A stretch of DNA of 64,000 nucleotides, taken from Cladosporium sp. IMV 00045. Lineage: Eukaryota > Ascomycota > Dothideomycetes > Cladosporiales > Cladosporiaceae. Numbering within the stretch: the stretch's first letter is position 1; every line of letters begins with the position of its first letter. The stretch is taken from positions 1 to 64,000 of the forward strand of contig MSJI02000798.1 in NCBI GenBank assembly GCA_001931905.2. The letters are read 5' to 3'. The notes beneath the pieces are model-generated. The model had not been told where the DNA came from. It searched no databases and worked only from the letters and a program-made list of their open reading frames with translations. This document shows, one piece after another, positions 1 through 9,608 of this stretch. A program made the position numbers and the translations under genes.

Positions 1-335
1 TCGAAGGCTTCGGCGCCGCGGACGACGTGCACGGGCAGGAAGACGAGTATGTGGACGAGGACAAATACACGACCGTCACTGTTGAAGCAATGGGGGATGA
101 GGAGAGTGAGGAGGATGAGGAGAAGGAGCGGAAAGCTGCGGCGGCGAAAAAGTCAGAAGACGACAAGAAGAGTACCACGGTGAAGAAACGACCTTGGGCG
201 AAAGATGGAAATGCGAAGCCGAAGCAGAAGAAGAAGAAGTTTAGGTACGAGACCAAGTCGGAGAGGAAGGCGACGAGGGATAAGCAGAAGAAGAAGAATG
301 CGAAAGCGGCGGCGGCGAGGAAAGGGGGGAATTGA
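1..335 (+). CDS. rrp17: Rrp17/Nop25-like ribosome biogenesis protein, 3' part (copy 1, cut by window start)
   Basis: This is the C-terminal part of a nucleolar Nop25/Rrp17 family protein, which in yeast is a 5'-3' exonuclease acting in 60S subunit maturation. Visible here are the acidic segment, a VDEDKYTTVTVE motif and a lysine-rich tail (FRYETKSERKATRDKQ) typical of the family. The frame is open from the window edge, so the 5' part lies to the left; the stop is at 333-335. A fuller copy is on the minus strand at 20987-21709, where position 1 corresponds to 21318. The two proteins differ by a few residues in the acidic and lysine-rich parts. The gene converges on the tropomyosin gene downstream. 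Confidence 0.85.
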   Translation, partial: EGFGAADDVHGQEDEYVDEDKYTTVTVEAMGDEESEEDEEKERKAAAAKKSEDDKKSTTVKKRPWAKDGNAKPKQKKKKFRYETKSERKATRDKQKKKNAKAAAARKGGN

Positions 336-876
336 TGAGGATATATTAATTGAATAATGGAATTGAGGGACTTGTTGGGTGCCTTGATATGATGAATCCT
401 TCTTCGCTGCTTTGTGTGTCTAATGCCTTGTCCATACGGGGTGGCTGCCTATCAAAGGGTGTGGAAAACCGTTTCAGGGTATTATGCAATGATGTTTTTT
501 TCTTTTTGTGTTTCTTGCCTCAGGGGAAATGACATATCTCTCTCTAAAAGGCAAGCATGCTGCAACAACGCATGAAGAGCCCACCCGCCAGCTAGCCATC
601 ATCACCACCGGACCGCCGATCACAAGAATCCTTTGCCTCTGCTTTTCCCGCGAACAGCAGCAGCAGGAGGATGGGAAGGAATCGCATGCGCTCCGCTCGG
701 GGTGTAGAAAGCTAGAGCAAGAAGGCATGCCAATGTCAGCAACGCTTTATGCCTGGAAAATGATTGAGAAAGTGTTTTGCGCCTCTGATTGAATTTGTTG
801 TTTGTTTTTTGAACTTTGATTTGGGGGAGTCTTCTTTTTTCTTCTTTCTTGTGCTTTGATGGGGAGACAGGTTCGC
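336..876. other. Intergenic, convergent 3' ends of rrp17 and tropomyosin (copy 1)
   Basis: No gene is supported. The stretch holds the 3' flanks of two convergent genes. It aligns with 20435-20986 of the inverted copy, with scattered indels including a shorter CT run near 536-545 where the other copy has a longer GA repeat. Confidence 0.6.
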
Positions 877-1581
877 TCAAATGTTACCAATCTCCGCGAC
901 GAAGTCGTCGAGCTCCTTCTTGGTGTCGGCGTACTTCTTCGCCATGTCCTCGTACTTCTTCTCCCACTGGTCGGCGGACTGCTCGAGAGCCTGCACCTTG
1001 CGCTCGTAGTGGCCGGCCTTGACGTCAGTCTGGCGGAGCCTGTACGAATATGTCAGCTCTCCTGTTTGTGTTCAAGAATAATATCTCTCTTTCATGAAGA
1101 TCATACTTCTCGTTGGTCTCCCTCAAGTTCTTGTCGTTCTCCTCAGCCTCCTCCTCGAGCAGCTGCAGTCTCCTGGTGAGGGACTCGTTCTGGGTGCCGT
1201 GCTGTGCGCTCTCGTCGACGGCGGCCTTTGCGTCCTTGTGCAGGGTCTCGAGCTTCTCGACCTCCTGCTCGAGCACGCCGTTCTTGTGCTGCAGCGAGGT
1301 GATCTCCTGCTCCTTCTGAAGGTTCTCCTGCTCGAGCGTCTTGACTCTGGAGGAAAGCTCCTCGACCTTGGCGGCGGACTCGTCGGCCTCGAGTCTGAGG
1401 GCGTTCATGCGCTGGGAAAAGAGAAGGATATGTCAGAGATGCGGACGTTGCAGAGAGAAAGACGTTTCTTTTGTGAGACATGTTGCTGGGCGTAAGCCGG
1501 TACGTTGCCCCAAGCGGGCAGCGTGAGAGACTGAGGGGTAGATTGTTGATGAGGGAGACTCACCTGCTTGATGGCGTCCAT
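877..1581 (-). CDS. Tropomyosin (copy 1)
   Basis: Fungal tropomyosin, the coiled-coil protein that polymerises along actin cables and the cytokinetic ring (Cdc8/Tpm1 family). The model has three exons: 1564-1581 (only six codons, MDAIKQ), 1107-1411 and 877-1039, with GTGAGT and GTATGA donors. The spliced product is 161 residues, the usual length for the short fungal form (S. pombe Cdc8 is also 161). It shows continuous heptads rich in Glu, Lys, Leu and Ala, with no other domain. The protein is identical to the copy at 19730-20434. It is transcribed away from securin, sharing a 486 bp promoter region. Confidence 0.95.
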
Positions 1582-2067
1582 TGTGAAGGTTGTTGAGAAT
1601 TAGATGGAGATTGTAGGAGGGAGTTGTTTCTGAAGGTGTGGCGTGGGAGTTGTGGTGAGATGGGTTGTGGTGGAGAGAAAGAAAGTAGGTAAGAAGTGTT
1701 GTTGTCGGTGTGATGTTGAGAAAGTGGAAGCCTCCCGCTGCTCACGTACGCCAGCAGCCCAAGCAGCAGCAGCAGCAGCAGCAGTCACAGCCAGCCAGCA
1801 GGCAGTTCTCCCCCCTTGTAAACTGACCATCTACTGGCGGGCTCACGCTTTGGCTGGCGGGCTTTAGAGTGGATGCAGGGTCCCGACTGAGTTACCCGAG
1901 CTCCCCGCTTGTTGTTTATCAACAACTGCCCGCGCCATTGCAGGTGTGAAGAAACGGTGAGAGAGAGAGAGACGACAACGAAATGTAATCAATTTCCTCC
2001 TCGCGTGTCATGCGAGCATCCACACCGTCATCTCACTACTAACCCTTCATACAAAAATTACAGCATC
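1582..2067. promoter_or_regulatory. Shared divergent promoter of tropomyosin and securin (copy 1)
   Basis: This 486 bp region separates two divergent genes. It holds a (CAG)7 run at about 1764-1784, which is ten units long in the other copy. A segment around 1880-1930 is nearly identical in both copies. It contains TGTTTAT at 1913-1919 (reverse complement ATAAACA), which fits the forkhead consensus RYAAAYA, about 150 bp upstream of the securin start. Forkhead control of a cell-cycle gene is plausible but inferred. Confidence 0.45.
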
Positions 2068-3340
2068 ATGTTCTCGACAAGGACCAATCAGGAAAATGCC
2101 GTCTACCAACAACAGCAGGCCACGGCTGCCAAAAACAACGGTGTAAACAACCTCGCCCCCAAAACACCCGGCTACAAAGCACCCAAGACGCCCTTCAAAG
2201 TCACTCTCAACGATGAAAATGTGACCTTTGGTGCTGGCAAAGCCGGTGGTAAAGGGAAAGAAGGGCTTTTTGGCGATGGCAAGGGTGGCAAAGTCGATCC
2301 CAGCGCATTCGTCACTCCAGCAGGTATGCCATACATGTGCATCATGGAAAATTCTCAAAACACAACCAACTCACAGTCAAACAGGCCCACGCAACAGAGC
2401 CCCTCTAGGCAACAAAACCACCAACGCCCGAACCAATGCCTTCCAGACCCCCGCAGCACCACCCCTCCAGGACCAACTCTCAGCCAAACCCACAAGCCCT
2501 CGCATGCGCAGATCGAAAGTGAAAGTCCTACAAGCCGACGTCGAGACCCAAGGTTCTGCGGACGCCGAGCGCGATGTCGAGTACATGCCACCGCGCGAAG
2601 TGCCTCTTCCCGACAATCCCGACGACTTTCCCCAAGACCGGACATACCCTCAATTCCAAGGCAAGAACTTCACGCGTGGCTGGTACTCTGAATTCACAAC
2701 GAAGCGAGACGACAAAGATGACGAAGACAGCGAGCTGAGCGATTTCGACGAGAAAATACGCACGCTCGAGAACAAGAAGAAACAGCAAGCAGAGCGCAAA
2801 CCCGCGCACCCAACCATCACGAAAGCAACCCCCCTCCCAACCAAACGCAACCCTCTCGCCGAGCGCGCCCCCTCCACACTCGCAGCCAGAAAAGCCTCCT
2901 CCGCACTCAGTTCGCGAAGTACCTCCGGCACCGCACCGCGCAACTTCGCAGCTCCCACAGCTTCCACGAAAGCGCGCGTGCCCGGCCTGCCGTCATCACG
3001 GAAACCAACCCCCGCCACATCTACCGCCCCGGGTAACCCGCGCCACAAAGCCGCCAGAGCGGCTTCCAACACCACCCTCGGCTACTCGAAAGGCAGAGCA
3101 GTTTCCGGCGCTGCTGCTCGTCGTCCCCTGGATGCTATTCACAAGAAACCCGAAAGTCGTCCTTCCTCTTCAGGAGCTTCGGCCGCGCCTTTCGCCGGTG
3201 GTGGCACTTCTCTGGACCAGCTTCTCGGACTCAGTTTGGAAGATGATCGCGAAGACGACGAGTTGGGCGCGAAAGTGGACCCGATGGCGGGCGAGGATGA
3301 GGATGAGGTGTTGAGGGATTTCCAGCTGGATGCCGCCTGA
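2068..3340 (+). CDS. Securin (Cut2/Pds1-like), copy 1
   Basis: Probable securin, the inhibitor and chaperone of separase that the APC/C destroys at anaphase. Two exons, 2068-2323 and 2385-3340 (intron GTATGC...ACAG), give 403 residues. The protein is mostly disordered. It has a destruction-box-like RAPLGNKTT at residues 90-98 and an ERDVEYMPP motif near 146-154; both resemble motifs of S. pombe Cut2 (KRAPLG, DIEYMPP). The N-terminus has QEN where a KEN box would stand, and a further RNPL lies in the middle. The C-terminus is acidic with a DQLLGLSLEDD segment that may contact separase. Assignment rests on short motifs, as securins are poorly conserved. The second copy is at 17960-19232. Confidence 0.72.
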
Positions 3341-4055
3341 AAGGGTGTGATGGGTCTTGACTATCGCTTTGGTGTAGGATCGTGGAATGCAGCACTGTGC
3401 TGGGCGTTGAAGGGGATTGTGCACAGCCTCCAGGAAGGTAATTTTCGCGTGATAACAAACTTATCCGACGAAAGGGCTGCGTTTTGGAGTATTGAAAGTC
3501 AAGGGAGGGTAGGGAGAATCGTTGATCATCGGGAAGTTTTGTAATGACTATTCACGGAAACGACATCAATCGTCATCAACAGCAGCAGCAGGAATAATTG
3601 CTAGGAAGCCACAGATCGTTATAGACAAAAGAAAAAGAACCACTTTTCGCAATTGTCGTTGATCAGCTTCTTGTAAAAAATGATGGGCTTGGTCGTGTTG
3701 ACTTCAAGGCCCATATCGTCTGTGCAAGTATCTTCACGTTCGCAAGTAAAGTACCTAGTAATAAGCGTGTCCAGAAAACCACACATCTGCCTTAATAATC
3801 TGACTGAATGACCGACAGCTACAAAAGCACCCAAGCGACATTTCCACATCACATCTTAGACGACTTATTCGCATTCGAGGAATGATTGTCGTTTCTTTGA
3901 GATTGGAAGCAAATTGGTCAGCTTCATTACTACTGTTGCTATCATCCTTACTATTCGACCAGTCCATTTCCCCTCCTCAGAAAAGAACCAGCTTTTGCGC
4001 CTCCGCCACCGGGTCTCCCACTGTGAAGCCCAACAGTCAAAAGGCAAGACCGCAC
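3341..4055. other. Intergenic between securin and glutathione transferase
   Basis: 3' flanks of two convergent genes. The first 280 bp are shared with the other securin copy and the rest is unique in the window. No supported gene or RNA. Confidence 0.6.
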
Positions 4056-5026
4056 TCACTTCTTCACGTAGTCTTCGCCGATACCCCTCTGCACAGCCGG
4101 GCGGGCGGCGATCCTGTCGATCTGTGTTGGAAGAAAGATGGAAATTAGCAACAGCTCCAGAAAACATAGAAAGAAAAAAAAAATTCAAACTTCGACGACG
4201 AAAACAACAAGAAAAACTCACCCACTGCCTCAAGTGCGGAAACGGCTTGACATCCTCCTCCGTAAACCCACTCCTCTCCCACCCCTTGACCCACGGCCAA
4301 GTCTTGATATCCGCCACACTGTACTTCCCTTTCCCCTCGCCTGCCAAATACTCCCTGGGCTTCCCGTCCGCGGCGTACTTGCCGCTCAGCTGGATTTCCA
4401 GCACTCCATAGACCCTCAGAGTTTCTTTCTTGAAGCGCTCGATGGCGTAGGGGATTTTCTCCGGCGCGGCGCGCGTGAAGTGGTTCACTTGCCCTTGGTA
4501 GGGGGCGCCGCTGCCGTGCCAGAAGAACATCCATTGCAGGCACTGGCTGCGTTCGAGCTCGTTCTGGAAGCCGAATGTGTCGGACTTGTCGTGCGTTTTC
4601 AGCAGGTAGAGCATTTCCGCGGAGGTTTCGTGGACGGGGAACGGGGGCGATTGGGTGTTGTCGATTAGGACGGGGATGCGGCCTGGACGTGGTTGGAATG
4701 TTAGCTTTGGTGTTGGAGTTTCGTGTGTTTTATTACTTTTGATGTGAAGTCTGGGTGGCGGTTTGGAGACATTTGCACAACGGAATTTGTAGGTTCTTGA
4801 GCAACAACATACCATTAGGATCGAGTCTGAGGAACCATTCCTTCTTCTGCTCGTTGGTCATGATATCAATGAGAGTAGTAGTCCACTGCGTGCCGTAGAC
4901 GTCCTTGAGCTCCTCGAGCAGAATCTGGACCGCCTGGCCGTTGGGCGTGTTCATCGTGAGGAGGTGGAGGCCTTTGGCGTTCTTGACCTCGGAGGGCGTT
5001 TCGGATATGTAGAGGTGGTCTGCCAT
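4056..5026 (-). CDS. Ure2/YghU-like glutathione S-transferase
   Basis: Cytosolic glutathione transferase of the Ure2p/YghU-like fungal class, probably acting in glutathione-dependent redox or detoxification chemistry. Three exons, 4813-5026, 4222-4682 and 4056-4121, give 246 residues. The thioredoxin-like N-domain has TMNTPNGQAVQILLEEL near 25-41 and the cis-proline segment GRIPVLID near 72-79, followed by a polar ET/SAEML glutathione-binding turn. The all-helical C-domain has WMFFWHGSGAPYQGQ, EYLAGEGKGKYSVADIKTWPW and a terminal RIAARPAVQRGI. The Asn in TPNG is the usual glutathione-contacting position in this class. It is not a nitrogen regulator with a prion domain, as there is no Asn-rich head. 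Confidence 0.9.
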
Positions 5027-5130
5027 TGTTGATGCTGGTTTGGAAAAGAAGAATCTCTTGTTGCTTTTGTTGTTGAATTGGATGGAGAAGGGACTTGAAA
5101 GTCTCTGGGTGATCGATGAGGGGTTGAATG

Positions 5131-5142
5131 ATTTATATATAC
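5131..5142 (-). promoter_or_regulatory. TATA box of the glutathione transferase gene
   Basis: An AT-rich TATATATA element lies about 105 bp upstream of the start codon at 5026. It is the only strong TATA-like element close to this start. Confidence 0.4.
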
Positions 5143-6884
5143 ACGCGCGAATAGCTCCAGAGTAGCTACTGCGAGCTGTCCATGGGCGTGAGAGTGGGTA
5201 TGCGAGCATGACGTGCGGGATGGTGTAAGAGGGCGACCCCGCTGTGATTACCTAACCAGGCAGGAGGGAGCTTGGGAGGAGTGAAGTATGCTTATGAATA
5301 CAGAGTTGTTTTCGGCAGTAACGGATTTGTGTCTTCTGAGGACGTGGTGAAGTGGCCGGGACTCACGGCATTGATTGCTCGAACAGACTTTGGTGTTTTG
5401 TTTTGGACACGGCTGGAGTTACATCATGGAGGGAAAAGGACGTCGGAAATCGGAAAGGAAATAAGCATACTGGAGAAGTCTTGACGTGTACAGCACTTTG
5501 TGTCTGAGAACACGTGTGATCTTAGAAAGAATACTACAATTTTCAAAGATATAGGTTTACATACTTCTGATGCTAAAGCCACTGCCGGGAAAAGCATCCC
5601 CAAACGTACCAACTCCGGACAACGCCTGTCAGATGTATATGTAAACGGGGTTGGCGATAACAGGCGGAAAAGCGGGTCTCTCATCGCTTGAAGGAATCCT
5701 TGCAGGCCAACAATCCCATGGTGATGTGACACGTCGATTATAAGGCCGCGGGACTGTAGCAACCTTGATTCTGACATGTTAGTTCATTGTGAGAATCCTT
5801 CTATCATCATCCTCTTGTAATCCTACTTCAGCCAGCCAGCCAGCCTTAACCAAAGCATCACCCACCACCTGACTCGGTATAGGCTGACAGGACACACACA
5901 TGTGGCCTGCACACCACCTTTCGACCTCCACACCATTAAACAACAATCTCGCCACCATCTCGACCTAATCAAAGGGGAATCCGGGGTCGAGCAGCACAGC
6001 GCAAAAGCTTCTTTTCCACGCCCACGTCCTGGCCCATCACTCGCAGCCAGCATCGGTCAAAGACAAGCTCCATCTTGGCGACATTGGCAAGCCTTTGCCC
6101 ACGCGCAACAAGGTACAGGTGAGTGATCTGAGCAATGCATGCATCATCATCGTCGTTGTTGTTGTGGCGTGGCAGAAGACTTTCTTTGCGGGTCACGGGA
6201 CCTTGCAGAAACGAATAAGGTGGTAAGGTATTCTTGTACCTTATTCGTCTTGATGAGGCTGTCGCTGTCTCTCCCAAGAAAGAGGAGAAGATGATGAGAG
6301 AAGAGGAGCAAGAGCAAGCAGCAAAGCAGACCAAAGCCAAAGCCAAAGCCAAAGCCCTCTCTCTCCCTCCCTTCTCCCTCCCGCCCCGGACTGCACTGCC
6401 TCTCTACGTCTCTCACCCACCGAGGCCCGCCCGTTGCGTCGCGCCGCCCATCATCGCCCACCACCCTACCCAACTCCACCATCCACCACTCACCACTCCC
6501 CACTCACCACTCCTCAAACAACCACACCACTGCCCTATCTGCCCCCTCCTCCCCTCGTTCTTTTCACTTCCGCCTCCCCGTGATACTTCCGCGCAGTCCG
6601 CCCTGTGTCTGCCGTGTGCATGTGCATGCCTCTCGCGCTCTACTGACCATGCAGCGCGACAGCAGCTCTCTCCACTGCCCTCTCCTACCCATCCCCCGCC
6701 GCCTGACACCACCATCCGACTTCGGCTTGGCGGCGTCCATACCTTGTTGCGGCCAGGTCGAGGCCTGACCGGGTGCCGCTCTTGAATCGTACCTACCTAG
6801 CCAGTCGTCCTTCGCTGTCGTCCAGACTCGCTTGATCTGCCTGCCACGCGCGCGCGTGCGCCCTCGGTCGCGTCCCGCAGAAGC
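5143..6884. other. Intergenic, upstream of PalF/Rim8
   Basis: No supported gene. Contents include a CCAG repeat near 5829-5846, an 11-bp inverted repeat (arms 6211-6221 and 6238-6248, 16-nt loop), an (AAAGCC)4 run at 6333-6356, and a long pyrimidine-rich stretch at about 6356-6700 of the kind found in long fungal promoters and 5' leaders. Confidence 0.55.
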
Positions 6885-9608
6885 ATGCCATCGGTTGCCG
6901 ACCGCTCTCTCGCCGCCTCGTCATCATCGTCGTCGCCCGGACGTCGCATCCTCTCGCGCATCACCTCGCCCTTCGCGACCAAGTCTCGAAGCATCACCGA
7001 CTTCTACATCCAACCCGACGACCCGCATCGACAGTACTCGCCCGGAGATCTCGTCACCGGCAGCGTGCGCCTGCGCGTGCTCCGTCCGACGCGTGTCACC
7101 CATGTCGTCGTCTCGCTGCACGGCTATGCGCAGGTGTACAAGAACCCCGGTTCCCCTGGCGAAGGCTTCCGTGCGACGCCCGGCTATTTGGGCACGGGTC
7201 GTGGAAAGAAATCGGCGGAATACTTTGGCAATGGCTTCGCTTCATTGTTCGAGGATGAACTCGTCCTGTGCGGCGACGGCAGGCTGGCAGAAGGCGCCTA
7301 CCAATTCAACTTTGAACTCGAGTTCCCCGACACGGATCTCCCGAGCAGTATCGACGTGAGCACATGATATCCTGCAGCACATGCTTGAAGCAGCCCGACT
7401 GACATTGAAGCAAAGTTCGAGCGAGGAACGGTATCCTACATGATCACAGCCACCGTCACTAGACCAACGACGATATCACCGACGTTGTCATGTGACCGTA
7501 AGATTTATTTCGTCGAACGCATCGACATCTCGCCTCTATACCCTCCCAAGTCAAGGACTATCACATTAGAGGCTGTCTCGCGGAGGAAAGTCGCAAGAGA
7601 CCAAGCGAGGAAGCTTGTTGATCCAGCCGATCGCAAGAGTCGAAAGACCGATTCAGCATCGCGCAGCGACCCACCGCGTAAGAGCAACTCGACTGCACCC
7701 AGCACTCACCAGGAGAGCGAACAGCAAACGAGCCCCTCGCCTAGCCAGATGAGTTTCGAGAGCGCGAGAAGCAGTTCCAATCGAAACTCGCAGCTAGATT
7801 CGAGCTCTCAGTCGCAAGGCACGAGCACGAACACTAGACCAAATGACAGCAAGAGTTCTGTTGCTGTCAAGAGTATCACTACGCAAGTCGAATCTTGCGT
7901 AGGAGGCTGTTTGCGAGGCGACAGCATTCCTATCAAGGTTAGCGTCAATCATGTCAAGCACATCAAGAGCATGAATGGCGTGATCGTCACGTTGTTTCGT
8001 CAAGCACGCGTGGACATGCATCCTGCCATTCCGCTCGGACCGACGGAGAAGAGCAAGAACCCAAAGTATGAAGACTACTACCCGAAATCTAAGACGGGTC
8101 TTGGTGGGCTATCCCTGTCCGGGGCTGGCTCAAGTCACATGTTCAGGAAGGATCTCTCACAAACTGTGCAGCCACTCATTGTGGATCCTGGAAGCCTGGT
8201 TTCAGAAGTGATGGTCAAAGTCCGTGTGCCAGATGATGCGTTTCCAACCATCTCGACAGTTCCCGGCGCCATGATCAGTTTCAGGTATTATGTCGAAGTG
8301 GTTGTCGACATTCAAGGGAAGTTGGGCGCACAGGAACGAGCTACACAGGGCTTGACCGGTGTCACAGCAACAACAGCTTCCGGTGGCGATGAACTGGAGA
8401 ATGTGAACACCTCCGGTCCTCATATGGTAGACACCGCGCCTGCGCGGCGTGATAAAGGGGTTGTCTCGGCTACCTTTGAGGTTGTAATAGGCACAAGAGA
8501 TAGTGAAAGACGAAAGGGCAAGCGGAAAGAAGAAGAAAAGGCAGCAAGCTCACCCGAGCAACTAAGGACTGGAACAGAACACAGCAATGGGGCACCGCCT
8601 GTCAGTGCCAGTGTGAACACACCTAATTATCCAACAGAGGAAGAGTACTGGAATCACAGCCATCACGACTGGGGCTACGGCAATCCCAACGACCATGACG
8701 ATTGGTATTATCATGAGTACGGATGGGACCAACAACCAGAAGTACCCATGCCTTACTTACCGGACGATTCACAACTTTCCGAGAAGGAACTTGCCAGACG
8801 AGGCGAGGAGCGTCTGTTACCCAGTCAACCACCAGGCATGGAACAGCAAGCAACCGAAGGCGCCCACGCGCCGTCCGCCCCGTACATACCGGACGAATCG
8901 GTGCCAAACGGATACATCATACCTACACCTGCGTACGAGTCGCGTGTCCCTTCATTATCAGGGCCGTCTCATGTGACTTGGGAGAATGATCACCGCGGCA
9001 CGTCTGCACCCGCGCCCGAATATTTCCCTTCAGCTGGTCCATCGAATCATGTTCTCGTCAGCATGCCTACAGATGACAAGCAGGAGTTGCAACGGCGAAG
9101 ACTCGAAGCTGAAACCTCAGCACCGCCGCTTGATGAGAGCATACCCGATCCCGAGGCCGGAGCGCCAACAGGCGTGTCCACCGTGGCTCGGCAGGATCTG
9201 CAGCCTTCAGCGCCTGGACAGTCCACGACTGAGGATGATGTTGATGACACACTGGTACCGCACGAGACAGAGTTCAACCACGACAGCCACGCCGAGGCGA
9301 ATGGAAGGCCAGATCTGCCGCAATATGAGCAACGAGATTACTCGCACGATGCAGAGGCGCAGCAACAGGACTCAGAGCCTCCCAGCGAAAACTTGTTCGC
9401 CGCGCATGTACCGCCAGCGGCAGCAGCAGCAGAGCTCAGTCTCGAGTCGGCGCCCAATGCTACGCCTGGCGTCTCGCAAGTCGAAAATGGTAATTCAGCA
9501 CCATCAACATCGATTGCGAATCCCGACTCTCGGCACAGCCCAGAGCCAACAGACGCCGTTCAATCTTCCGAAAAGTCAGCACCTGTACCCGCTGCCAACG
9601 AGCAATAG
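6885..9608 (+). CDS. palF: PalF/Rim8 pH-response arrestin
   Basis: Arrestin-like protein of the ambient-pH (Pal/Rim) pathway. It links the membrane sensor PalH/Rim21 to ESCRT-dependent processing of PacC/Rim101. Two exons, 6885-7355 and 7416-9608, give 887 residues. The N-terminal arrestin fold covers about residues 35-190 (DFYIQPDDPHRQYSPGD, RPTRVTHVVVSLHG). The C-terminal arrestin fold covers about 310-515 (CVGGCLRGDSIPIKVSV, FRYYVEVVVD). The remaining 370 residues are low-complexity, with two PSAP tetrapeptides at about 643 and 754, the classic ligand for the Vps23/Tsg101 UEV domain. No PPxY motif was noticed. The ATG at 6885 is used because it precedes the conserved arrestin start by about 35 residues. 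Confidence 0.93.

Larger units (their letters stand above)
1..3620 (+). repeat. Homoeologous block I, copy 1 (inverted relative to 17647-21318)
   Basis: The rrp17 end, tropomyosin, securin and 280 bp of securin 3' flank recur in reverse orientation at 17647-21318, with the same gene order and exon structure. Exons match closely, and introns and spacers carry substitutions and indels. Recognisable similarity stops just after a shared segment at 3605-3620 (counterpart near 17647-17660). Confidence 0.9.
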
